From an uncultured Lachnospiraceae bacterium (lineage in GTDB: Bacteria; Bacillota; Clostridia; Lachnospirales; Lachnospiraceae), in assembly GCA_934352055.1 (NCBI GenBank), contig CAKRJY010000007.1:62001-126000 (forward strand): a stretch of 64,000 bases of DNA. The letters are read 5' to 3'. Made by a program: the position numbers and the translations under genes. Every line of letters begins with the position of its first letter. Position 1 is the stretch's first letter. The notes beneath the pieces were generated by a model. The model had not been told where the DNA came from, ran no database searches, and saw only the letters and a list, made by a program, of their open reading frames with translations. This document shows positions 1 to 7,864 of this stretch, piece by piece.

Positions 1-910
1 AAACGTCTACACGCGCTAAGGTTTCAATACTTTTCATATCATGCAATAGAACTTTTTTTGATGCCAGACGTATGGTTCCCAGCGCCAAGGCTACAGTTGC
101 CAGCAAATACAGTCCCTCCGGTATCATTCCGAGCACAGCTGCCACTGCTGCAGTCACACTGCGGGCCACCGTCTCTTCATTATAGAAATAACTCTGCGCA
201 AACAGGATAATACCAATCGGTATAATGGCAATCCCCACCCACTTCACCAGCTGGTTGATAGAGCGAATCATTTCTGATTGTTCCGAGCGCTCCATTGCCT
301 TCGCTTCCATGGATAATTTAGAAATATAGGATTCCGCTCCTACATGCGTCAGTTTTGCATAACATTCACCGGATACAACAAAACTTCCGGACAAAAGAGA
401 AGCTCCCTGCTTCTTTTTAATTTCATCTGATTCTCCTGTCAAAAGAGACTCGTTTGCCATGATTTCTCCTGATACAACAACCGCATCTCCACAAATCTGA
501 TCACCGGCACGCAATACAATGACATCGTCTTGTACCAATTCTTCCGATGCCACGCGGTTTATCTGTCCATCACGCACAACCATCGCATGGGGTGCATTTA
601 ATATACTCATTTTTTCGAGGGTATGTTTTGCACGAATCTCTTGAAAAATACCAATACAGGTATTCGCAATAATAATCGGCAAAAAAGTCAGATTGCGAAA
701 AGACCCTACCAGACACAGCAGAATCGTTATAATAAGAAAAATAAAGTTGAAATAGGTAAATGTATTGGAGCGTATAATCTCCCCCGTCGTAAGTCCCGTT
801 CCCACATCGGCACGGTTATCTTTCCCCTGACGAATTCTCTCCTGTACTTCCTCTGTGCTCAGTCCCTTTATCCTTGCTTCTGTCTCATTATCCTGAGGAA
901 ATGTCATCAT
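1..910 (-). CDS. Cation-transporting P-type ATPase (HAD-IC family), N-terminal part
   Basis: The reading frame runs off the left edge of the window, so only about 303 N-terminal residues are visible. It starts at a tandem ATG (second Met three bases later) with an AAGGAG site 11 bases upstream. The N-terminus (MMTFPQDNETEARIKGLSTE) is followed by two membrane helices (FNFIFLIITILLCL and the next segment), the actuator domain with the LLTGES dephosphorylation motif near residues 155-165, and another helix pair containing GMIPEGLYLL. The GMIPEGL motif in the fourth helix is typical of P2-like/CtpE-type cation ATPases. The catalytic DKTGT lies beyond the edge. The transported ion cannot be read from this part. 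Confidence 0.85.
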   Translation of the reverse strand, partial: MMTFPQDNETEARIKGLSTEEVQERIRQGKDNRADVGTGLTTGEIIRSNTFTYFNFIFLIITILLCLVGSFRNLTFLPIIIANTCIGIFQEIRAKHTLEKMSILNAPHAMVVRDGQINRVASEELVQDDVIVLRAGDQICGDAVVVSGEIMANESLLTGESDEIKKKQGASLLSGSFVVSGECYAKLTHVGAESYISKLSMEAKAMERSEQSEMIRSINQLVKWVGIAIIPIGIILFAQSYFYNEETVARSVTAAVAAVLGMIPEGLYLLATVALALGTIRLASKKVLLHDMKSIETLARVDV

Positions 911-1016
911 AAAACGCTACGCTCCTTATTGTCATATTTTACCTTCAGAATAAAGCATAGCACCCTATTTCGCAATAAAAAATCCATAAACAAATTCTTA
1001 AATTATGTTCAAACTA

Positions 1017-1045
1017 TTGAAATCCCTATAAAGAACCTATATATT
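1017..1045 (+). promoter_or_regulatory. Sigma-A type promoter for the glycine riboswitch/symporter unit
   Basis: TTGAAA at 1017-1022 and TATATT at 1040-1045 are separated by 17 bases. Transcription would begin near 1052, just before the riboswitch. This is assigned by eye. Confidence 0.55.
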
Positions 1046-1059
1046 AATGAATGGAGCAA

Positions 1060-1256
1060 TTTTCGAGATGAAGTTTGCAGGAAAACGACAGCAATGTCTA
1101 CCGAAGGAGTAAAACTCTCAGGTGCCGGCCGCGCCGGTGCAACTGTAAATGGATCGACTCTCTGGAGACACCCGGACACAACGAGCCGGGGGCCGAAGGT
1201 GCAACATGTACATTCTTATGTACAGGAATCTCTCAGGCAAGCGGACAGAGAAGCTA
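1060..1256 (+). promoter_or_regulatory. Tandem glycine riboswitch
   Basis: Two successive aptamers with the family's conserved blocks are visible. The first has ACCGAAGGAG and ACTCTCAGG around 1100-1122. The second has CTCTGGAGA near 1159, GGCCGAAGGTGCAA near 1191, TCTCTCAGGCAA near 1230 and GGACAGAG near 1243. The tandem layout upstream of an alanine/glycine:cation symporter is a known arrangement, in which glycine binding controls expression of the transport gene. About 120 bases separate the second aptamer from the start codon; I did not resolve an expression platform there. Confidence 0.92.
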
Positions 1257-1379
1257 TCATGTTATCTAAATCAGTCATTGTGTATGCATATCCTGTGCAG
1301 ACCAATGATGTCTGATAGTTCTATCCAGTCTCTCCACAAGAATTTTGCATCCCCTATTAAAACGAAAGAGGTATCAAAA

Positions 1380-2804
1380 ATGTGGAATGTAATCAATAAC
1401 TTTCTTGTAGCCGTGGATGACTTTGTATGGGGCGTTCCCCTCATGGTTCTCATTCTATCCGGCGGCTTATTGCTAACGGTACGCCTTGGCATTTTACAAA
1501 TCCGTAAACTTCCCCTTGCATTAAAATGGATGGTAAAAAATGAAGATGACGGTCATGGAGAAATTTCCAGTTTCTCTGCACTTTGTACTGCCTTAAGCGC
1601 AACCATTGGAACCGGTAACATTGTCGGTGTCGCAACAGCGGTTTGTGCCGGTGGTCCTGGAGCACTCTTCTGGATGATTGTTGCTGCCTTCTTTGGTATG
1701 GCAACCAAATATTCCGAAGGACTGCTTGCCGTTAAATATCGCGTGGTAGCCCCGGACGGACACAGTCTTGGCGGACCCTTTTACTATATCGAGCAGGGCA
1801 TGGGTAAAAAATGGACCTGGCTTGCCAAGATGTTTGCATTCTTTGGCATGTGCGTTGGACTCTTTGGTATCGGTACTTTCAGCCAGGTAAATGGTATTTC
1901 ATCTGCTGTCCACAATTTCTTTGATCCAACAGATGCACATACCGTAAAACTTTTCCCTTTCCTAGGAGAATATTCCTGGGCTGTTGTCATCGCTTCTCTG
2001 ATACTGGCATTCTGTGTAGCTGCTGTTTTAATCGGTGGGGTAAAACGTATTGCAAGTGTCAGCCAGGTTATTGTACCTTTTATGGCTGTCATCTATATTG
2101 TCTTTGTCCTGATTTTAGTTATTTGCAATATCTCTGCTGTTCCAGCTGCCTTTAAAACAATTGTTGTAGCTGCCTTTACACCAAAGGCCGTCACCGGTGG
2201 TGTCGTCGGCAGTATGCTCGTGGCAATGCAAAAGGGTGTTGCCCGTGGTATCTTTTCCAACGAAGCCGGTCTTGGTAGTGCACCAATTGCCGCTGCTGCC
2301 GCAAAAACAAAAGAACCGGTACGTCAGGGACTTGTCAGCATGACTGGCACCTTTATTGATACCATTATCATCTGTACATTAACCGGACTTTCCATCGTAC
2401 TGACCGGTGCATGGCAGGTAGAAGGTCTAGAAGGCGTTGCCGTTACCACCTATGCTTTCCAGACGGGATTGCCGTTCCCGGCAAAGTTCTGTTCTTTTAT
2501 TCTTATGCTTTGCCTTGTCTTCTTTGCATTCACGACCATTCTCGGATGGGATTATTACAGTGAACGCTGCTTAGAATATCTGACCGGTGGTAATATGAAA
2601 GCCGTTAAGGTTTTCCGCTGGATTTATATTTTTGCTGTATTTATCGGACCATACATGACAGTAAGTGCTGTATGGACCATCGCCGATATCTTTAACGGAC
2701 TGATGGCTCTGCCAAATATGATTGCGCTCTTTGCTTTAAATGGCATTGTTGTTGCAGAGACAAAGGACTTCTTCAAACGTCATAAGAATGGAGAAATCCA
2801 ATAG
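1380..2804 (+). CDS. Alanine/glycine:cation symporter (AGCS family)
   Basis: A 474-residue polytopic membrane protein that imports alanine or glycine with Na+ or H+. Family motifs are visible: GTGNIVGVATAV and the following GGPGALFWM segment, GGPFYYIEQGMG, and SNEAGLGSAPIAAAAA in the second half. About ten to eleven hydrophobic segments are present. The ATG at 1380 is preceded by GAAAGAGG; a longer in-frame extension upstream lies in the riboswitch and was rejected. The tandem glycine riboswitch upstream points to glycine as a substrate, although many AGCS members also carry alanine. A bidirectional terminator follows. Confidence 0.93.
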   Translation: MWNVINNFLVAVDDFVWGVPLMVLILSGGLLLTVRLGILQIRKLPLALKWMVKNEDDGHGEISSFSALCTALSATIGTGNIVGVATAVCAGGPGALFWMIVAAFFGMATKYSEGLLAVKYRVVAPDGHSLGGPFYYIEQGMGKKWTWLAKMFAFFGMCVGLFGIGTFSQVNGISSAVHNFFDPTDAHTVKLFPFLGEYSWAVVIASLILAFCVAAVLIGGVKRIASVSQVIVPFMAVIYIVFVLILVICNISAVPAAFKTIVVAAFTPKAVTGGVVGSMLVAMQKGVARGIFSNEAGLGSAPIAAAAAKTKEPVRQGLVSMTGTFIDTIIICTLTGLSIVLTGAWQVEGLEGVAVTTYAFQTGLPFPAKFCSFILMLCLVFFAFTTILGWDYYSERCLEYLTGGNMKAVKVFRWIYIFAVFIGPYMTVSAVWTIADIFNGLMALPNMIALFALNGIVVAETKDFFKRHKNGEIQ

Positions 2805-2826
2805 TTCCATTCCAAATAATAAAAAT

Positions 2827-2876
2827 GGGAGCCGGCAGCACACCACATGTTATGGTGTTGCTGCCGACTCCCTTTT
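2827..2876. terminator. Bidirectional intrinsic terminator
   Basis: A long stem (GGGAGCCGGCAGCA paired with TGCTGCCGACTCCC, apical loop near 2848-2851) is followed by TTTTCTT on the plus strand and by ATTTTTATT on the minus strand. It ends both the symporter gene and the convergent beta-glucosidase gene. Confidence 0.9.
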
Positions 2877-2887
2877 CTTATTATATT

Positions 2888-5329
2888 TTATTTTATCACT
2901 AATTTTCTTGCCATCTTAAGCACACGTGATGCATTGATCTTCACTTGCTTTTCGCTGACATCACCCTCTTTGATACCGGCTAAAAGATCTTCATAATCTT
3001 TCTTTCCACCCGGCATAAAAAGGTCGCCGCCTGCTGCTGCAACAAATCGCGCTTTGGAATTCCGGTGTATTCCACTTTTTTCTGTCATCATAGAAATGAC
3101 CCAGTCCGTCATAACAATACCTTCGTATCCATATTCTGCACGAAGAATATCCTCTATCAAACCTTTATGTTCTGCTGTATGCGTTCCATTCAAAAGATTA
3201 TACGATGTCATAACTGCATGTGGTTGTGCCTTTTTCACACAAATACCAAATCCCTTTGTATAAATTTCACGCATAGCTCTTTCCGACACCTGACTATCAT
3301 TTGTATAGCGGTTTAACTCTTTATTGTTGGCTGCATAATGCTTGATGGTCGTTCCGCAGCCCGGATGTTTTTGTACACCTTCTGTAATTGCAGCTGCCAT
3401 AAGGCCAGAGATAAGTGGATCTTCTGAAAAATATTCAAAATTTCGTCCACATCGAATGGATCTATGAATATTAAGTGCCGGAGCCAGCCATAAATGCACG
3501 CCGAACATCTCCATTTCACTGCCGACAATATCACCATACATTTCTGCCAATTCCGTATTGAAAGACTGCGCAATCGCGGTTCCAATTGGAATTGCTGTAC
3601 AATACTGGTACTTAATTTTGTTTCCTTCTTTTGGACCTTTGTTTCCGCCAGTAAACAAATTCATAAAGAAAATCATTGGCTTTGACATATAATCCAAAAA
3701 ACTTTCTGGAACAGCAGACTGACCAATTGCATGTGCTCCTTTTTCATCTTTGTAATATTCTTTTGCCAGACGCAATCCCGCAGGCCCATCTGCCATGACA
3801 AGCGATGGAAAATCTTTCACATACTGCGTAGTTTCCCCTGCTGCACCACAAACCTGTGTACTGGCATTTCCGATCACAGATGCCAAGCCACCCTTATTCG
3901 GATTGAAGCCGCCGATATTCATAAGTGCTGCTTCTTCCACAGATAATGCTTCTACTTCCGGTAAAATTTCATCTTTTGTGTCATCATCATAGTTCACTGT
4001 CTTCTTTGCAAAAACGTCTGCCGCAATAGCAAATACAGCAACATCTGCCGGAATGTTTTCTGCTTCTTTTTCTTCTGCACGAAGATCTGTAAAACCAGGT
4101 GTTCCCAACACATTCTTTGCCTCACATGTTGTAACTGTTTCCTCTAAATGAAGCAGAGCAATCGGCTGAGTTTCCTTGCAGTTTGTACCCATACGGACAA
4201 TATAATTGCCTTTTTCCAGAATATAAGATGCACTTTCTTCTTCATAAGATGCATAATCAGAAAGTTTGAAGCATACACTGACTTCCTGCTTTTCTCCCGG
4301 TGCCAATTCCCCAGTCTTTACAAAACCGCACAGATCCTGATATGCCTTATCCAGTTTGCCATAAGGAGCGGAAACGTAGACCTGCACAACCTGTTTTCCG
4401 GAAAATTTTCCGGTATTTGTCACACAGGCACTAACCGTAACTTCTTCCCCCTCTACACTCACGCCAGCCGGTTCTACAGTAAATTCTGTGTAGGAAAGTC
4501 CATAACCAAATGGGAACAGTTCTTTTTTATCAAAGGTATCAAAATAGCGATATCCCACGTAAATACCTTCATGGTATGCTGTATGATTGATATCTTCAAA
4601 ATCATCCATAGAAACATATTGATCCCATGCCGCCCACGTAGTGGTCAGCTTGCCAGATGGATTCTGCTTACCAAGCAAAATATCTGCCAGCGCAGTTCCC
4701 GTATCTACCCCCAACTGTGACAGAACAAGAATATTCTTTACATCCATGACATCAGACAAATCAACAACACCACCAACATTGAGAACCAGCATAAACTTGC
4801 TGTACTGTGCATTCAATGCAAGTATGTCACGTTTTTCACTTGCCGATAATTTGATATCGCCTTCTTCTACCGGACGATCGTTGCCTTCTCCGGAAATGCG
4901 GGATAAAACATAAATAGCTGTATCCCCTTCGCCCTCCAAAGGAATTTCATAATTCGGTTCCGGCATAGCTTTGCCCATAGCATACATCATAACATTTTGA
5001 TGTGCGGCTTTTGCCTCTGCTTTCATCTGTCTTATAAAAGCTTCCTTTGCTTCGATACGTGTCTGGTCATACGCATCCAGCCAGGCTCCTGTTGTAATCT
5101 CAAATCCTGCCTGTTTTAAACCTTCTTCTATATTGACGGCATAATGTGAATTTACTTCTCCAGAGCCGGTACCTCCCTTTACGGTATATCGCACACCACT
5201 GCCAAATGCAGCAATTTTTCCCGGCTGTTCTAACGGGAATGTACCATCTTTTTTCAAAAGAACCGTACATTCTGCAAGCGATTTTTTCACTGCTTCCGTA
5301 TGTTTCTTTTCATATTCCATTAATTCCAT
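2888..5329 (-). CDS. Glycoside hydrolase family 3 beta-glucosidase, reversed domain order
   Basis: An 813-residue enzyme expected to hydrolyse beta-linked glucosides (or xylosides). It has no signal peptide, so it is probably cytosolic. The domain order is reversed relative to most GH3 enzymes: the alpha/beta sandwich domain comes first, then a fibronectin-III-like domain (roughly residues 300-400), and the TIM barrel is C-terminal. In the barrel the motifs DGPAGLR, IKHYAANN and GIVMTDW are visible; the Asp of MTDW is the expected nucleophile. Similar order is known in Butyrivibrio and Ruminococcus GH3 enzymes. The start at 5329 was chosen because AGGAGG lies 8 bases upstream; the ATG 18 bases earlier would place this Shine-Dalgarno inside the gene. 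Confidence 0.92.
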   Translation of the reverse strand: MELMEYEKKHTEAVKKSLAECTVLLKKDGTFPLEQPGKIAAFGSGVRYTVKGGTGSGEVNSHYAVNIEEGLKQAGFEITTGAWLDAYDQTRIEAKEAFIRQMKAEAKAAHQNVMMYAMGKAMPEPNYEIPLEGEGDTAIYVLSRISGEGNDRPVEEGDIKLSASEKRDILALNAQYSKFMLVLNVGGVVDLSDVMDVKNILVLSQLGVDTGTALADILLGKQNPSGKLTTTWAAWDQYVSMDDFEDINHTAYHEGIYVGYRYFDTFDKKELFPFGYGLSYTEFTVEPAGVSVEGEEVTVSACVTNTGKFSGKQVVQVYVSAPYGKLDKAYQDLCGFVKTGELAPGEKQEVSVCFKLSDYASYEEESASYILEKGNYIVRMGTNCKETQPIALLHLEETVTTCEAKNVLGTPGFTDLRAEEKEAENIPADVAVFAIAADVFAKKTVNYDDDTKDEILPEVEALSVEEAALMNIGGFNPNKGGLASVIGNASTQVCGAAGETTQYVKDFPSLVMADGPAGLRLAKEYYKDEKGAHAIGQSAVPESFLDYMSKPMIFFMNLFTGGNKGPKEGNKIKYQYCTAIPIGTAIAQSFNTELAEMYGDIVGSEMEMFGVHLWLAPALNIHRSIRCGRNFEYFSEDPLISGLMAAAITEGVQKHPGCGTTIKHYAANNKELNRYTNDSQVSERAMREIYTKGFGICVKKAQPHAVMTSYNLLNGTHTAEHKGLIEDILRAEYGYEGIVMTDWVISMMTEKSGIHRNSKARFVAAAGGDLFMPGGKKDYEDLLAGIKEGDVSEKQVKINASRVLKMARKLVIK

Positions 5330-5443
5330 AAGTGCTGCCTCCTCCATTATTTATTTCTTTACATTCATTATAATAACAATTTGTTCTGTCATACTACCAA
5401 TAATTTGTTATTTTTTGCAATATTTTGCGTATTTTGTTGAAAA

Positions 5444-5474
5444 AAAGACGTAGGATGTTCACTCCCACGCCTTT
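5444..5474 (-). terminator. Intrinsic terminator after the HIT gene
   Basis: Read on the minus strand, AAAGGCGTGGGA pairs with TCCTACGTCTTT (two G-U pairs) and runs into TTTTTTT. It lies about 17 bases past the HIT-family stop. Confidence 0.75.
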
Positions 5475-5490
5475 TTAAGATCAATTCTAT

Positions 5491-5913
5491 TTATGCAAGT
5501 GCCTTACGGTATTTTTCTACCATGTCAGCATACGCCTCGTCCGTCAATGTTTTCAACTGTGGATTCATGGCAAACACGCCACCCCACTCATATTCATTTT
5601 CATACTTTGGCACCAGATGAAAATGCAAATGATGTCCTGTATCACCATAAGCGCCATAATTCACTTTATCCGGATGAAAAATTTCATGCATCGCATTTGC
5701 TACCTTTGCAATATCCTCCATATAAGCTGCTCTTTCTTCCGGTGTGAGTTCCACCAGTTCACTCACATGCTTCTTATGTGCAACGATCACTCTACCCGGA
5801 TGGCTCTGCTCCTTAAATAAATATACCTTGGAAGTCGGAAGTTCACAGATCTTGATGCCAAACGCATCGACCAGTTCTCCCTCTACGCAGTATGCACAAT
5901 TTTGATCTATCAT
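5491..5913 (-). CDS. HIT family protein (nucleotide hydrolase/transferase)
   Basis: A 140-residue histidine-triad protein. The active-site motif appears as HHLHFHLVPK near residue 100, matching H-x-H-x-H-xx. An N-terminal CAYC and the segment SHPGRVIVAHKKH also fit the family. HIT proteins hydrolyse or transfer nucleoside phosphates (Hint/Fhit-like); the substrate is not predictable. The start at 5913 has GAGGAG about 9 bases upstream. An in-frame extension to 6246 overlaps the anti-sigma gene and lacks homology, so it was rejected. It probably forms its own short transcript, with a terminator just downstream. Confidence 0.9.
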   Translation of the reverse strand: MIDQNCAYCVEGELVDAFGIKICELPTSKVYLFKEQSHPGRVIVAHKKHVSELVELTPEERAAYMEDIAKVANAMHEIFHPDKVNYGAYGDTGHHLHFHLVPKYENEYEWGGVFAMNPQLKTLTDEAYADMVEKYRKALA

Positions 5914-5993
5914 GTCCTGATTCTCCTCTCGTTTTCCTTTGTGTCTGTCTTTATTATACGCAGACCCGAGACAAATAGCAATGCATGACTTTT

Positions 5994-6974
5994 CTACTGT
6001 CGTTTTCTTTGCACGCTCTGACGAATGAGCCCGATGATAAAGAAAAGTACGGCAAACCCTATGGTCACTCCCAGAATCCAACCGCCAAGTGCAAGCGGCG
6101 TTTCCATTTTCTTTCCACCTTCTTCCGTAACCAAAGAAATGGATACCCAGCCGAGAGCATTTCCAATCGTTCCCCAGATGCCAATCAACAATGATAAAAC
6201 TGCTGTCTTCATCCAGCCGTTCCCCGGTAAATAACGATAATCGCAAAAGATTGCCCAGCCAAGAGCAACAAAAAATGTACCAGGCAGGAAAAGATCCTGC
6301 GTATAAATCGGATTATCGATAGCAAACATAACCATCATCAAATAAAACCAGATGGTATCCCATGCCACTGTCAGAAGTGCTTTCTGGTTCACCAGCGTTT
6401 CCGGCAAATCTAACTGTTTTACCACAAATGGAGCAAGTATCAGAGAAAGGCCAAACATCGTTGAGCAGGCAATCTCGCCAAACGTAATCCAGTTGCCATG
6501 GTCAAAAAACATTTCCACAATAAAAATCAAAAGGATCAGGGCTGCGGTCGAAGCACCGATCGTCTTTGCCAGTTTCTTTCCGCGGGACAAAAGCGGGACC
6601 ACCGTAAACCCGGCGATCAAAAGCATGGATGCCATGATGGCTGCATCCGTCTTTAAATCAGAATAGCCCGGAAGTGTCATGAGAAGCGCGATGATAATTG
6701 GCAGCAATAAGAGTCCTGCAATAACGACTGCTGTCTTATATGCCAACGTACGCTCCCTTTTTGCATGGTGTTCCAGCACTTCTTTTGTCTCGCCCGCAAG
6801 TGCCATATCCATCTCCGTCTCATCCATTTCCTGCAACAGTGTTTTACATGTATGGCATTCCTGCAAATGGTTTTCTACCATCTTGCGGCTTGCACCACTA
6901 CACACACCATCATGATAGAGTGGTAAAATATCCTGTACTACCTCACAAGGTAATTTTTGTTCTATATTACTCAT
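5994..6974 (-). CDS. Anti-sigma factor with zinc-finger domain and membrane region
   Basis: A 326-residue protein. The N-terminus carries a zf-HC2-type motif (ENHLQECHTCKTLL, with the H-x3-C-x2-C spacing), typical of ZAS anti-sigma factors that hold an ECF sigma factor inactive. The rest, from about residue 80, has roughly eight hydrophobic helices, so the protein is membrane-anchored. Its start overlaps the sigma-factor stop by 8 bases, meaning the two are translationally coupled. This context strongly supports an anti-sigma role. The signal sensed is unknown. Confidence 0.85.
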   Translation of the reverse strand: MSNIEQKLPCEVVQDILPLYHDGVCSGASRKMVENHLQECHTCKTLLQEMDETEMDMALAGETKEVLEHHAKRERTLAYKTAVVIAGLLLLPIIIALLMTLPGYSDLKTDAAIMASMLLIAGFTVVPLLSRGKKLAKTIGASTAALILLIFIVEMFFDHGNWITFGEIACSTMFGLSLILAPFVVKQLDLPETLVNQKALLTVAWDTIWFYLMMVMFAIDNPIYTQDLFLPGTFFVALGWAIFCDYRYLPGNGWMKTAVLSLLIGIWGTIGNALGWVSISLVTEEGGKKMETPLALGGWILGVTIGFAVLFFIIGLIRQSVQRKRQ

Positions 6975-7419
6975 CTTCTTCTAACCTCTCTTTTATTTTT
7001 ATTCTTGCACGGTGATACGTCACGCGCGCCCAACTATCTGTTTTTCGAAATATCGAAGCAATTTCCGCAAATGACAATTCTCCAAAAACACGAAGTTCAA
7101 ACACTTCTTTATATGGTTCTTCCATATCATGCAAAATCCGATGAATGGACAACGAAGTTTCACGTGCGACAAAATCTTCCGTCACATCCGAAGCATGCAC
7201 TGCCTCCTGCTCTGGTTCCACAGCATCTGCAACTCTGCCATTCTTACGGAAGTAATCATAACACTGATTTTTTGCGATAGCGCACAACCATGTGTATGGG
7301 CTGGATGACCCTTCGTATTCACTTTTTGTAGTCATTGCTTTCACAAAGGTATTTTGCGTGATTTCTTCTGCTGCAGCAGGATTTTTTACGATATTCATCA
7401 CATACGAGTACACCTTCAT
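6967..7419 (-). CDS. ECF-type RNA polymerase sigma-70 factor
   Basis: A 150-residue protein with sigma region 2 (MKVYSYVMNIVKNPAAAEEI, TWLCAIAKNQCYDYFRK) and region 4 (EVFELRVFGELSFAEIASIF). It overlaps the downstream anti-sigma gene, so the pair is likely autoregulated. The ATG at 7419 falls inside region 2.1. In-frame codons upstream encode LDTEKLYRTYF, which matches the usual ECF N-terminus, and the best Shine-Dalgarno (GGAAGG) lies 9 bases before the CTG at 7452. The real start may therefore be that CTG, giving 161 residues. Confidence 0.87.
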   Translation of the reverse strand: MKVYSYVMNIVKNPAAAEEITQNTFVKAMTTKSEYEGSSSPYTWLCAIAKNQCYDYFRKNGRVADAVEPEQEAVHASDVTEDFVARETSLSIHRILHDMEEPYKEVFELRVFGELSFAEIASIFRKTDSWARVTYHRARIKIKERLEEDE

Positions 7420-7550
7420 AAAATACGTTCGATATAGCTTCTCGGTATCCAGTCTTTTTCACCTTCCTTTCCTTTTTTTCATAGGTTAGACGATGTTTCT
7501 CCTATTTCGTTACAAAAAACTTTAAAATTTTTCCACTTTTTAAAAATCCA

Positions 7551-7579
7551 TTGAATTTCCGCCATTATTATACTATAAT
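7551..7579 (+). promoter_or_regulatory. Promoter of the thrS T-box transcript
   Basis: TTGAAT at 7551-7556, a 17-base spacer and a consensus TATAAT at 7574-7579. Placed about 20 bases before the T-box leader. Confidence 0.8.
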
Positions 7580-7599
7580 GAAGCAGATTTAGAAATGAA

Positions 7600-7836
7600 T
7601 AGTACCCATAAAAGCAATGATGAAGAGAGTAGTGCAGTCAGGTTCTCACAGAGAGAGGAACATTTGCTGGAAGTTCCTTAGAAACGGATTACATGAAAAC
7701 CACTTCGAAGCTGTACGTAGAAGGATGATTCCGAAGCGTTACCGGATAGCCCCGTTACAGGCTGCAAGAGTAAAAATTAAGGTGGAACCGTGTGCAAGCA
7801 CCCTTAGATGATGTATCAGTCTATGGGTGCTTTTTT
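7600..7836 (+). promoter_or_regulatory. T-box leader (threonine-tRNA responsive) with terminator
   Basis: The T-box sequence AAGGTGGAACCGTG occupies 7779-7792. It is followed by the terminator hairpin (GCACCC at 7798-7803 paired with GGGTGC at 7825-7830) and a T6 tract. Upstream, the leader has the usual stem I length and an AGAGAG-type segment. In T-box systems uncharged tRNA stabilises an antiterminator that includes the T-box sequence, so thrS is expressed when charged tRNA-Thr is scarce. I did not pin down the specifier codon; threonine is inferred from the gene it precedes. Confidence 0.92.
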
Positions 7837-7864
7837 CATACTAAAAATGAAAAGGAGAATGAAA

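Noticed and set aside
623..1315. 230-aa plus-strand frame
   Set aside because: Lies antisense to the P-type ATPase gene and then inside the glycine riboswitch; no ribosome site or homology.
4148..4720. 190-aa plus-strand frame
   Set aside because: Antisense shadow of the GH3 gene.
5914..6246. N-terminal extension of the HIT gene
   Set aside because: Overlaps the anti-sigma gene in another frame; the internal ATG at 5913 has the proper ribosome site.
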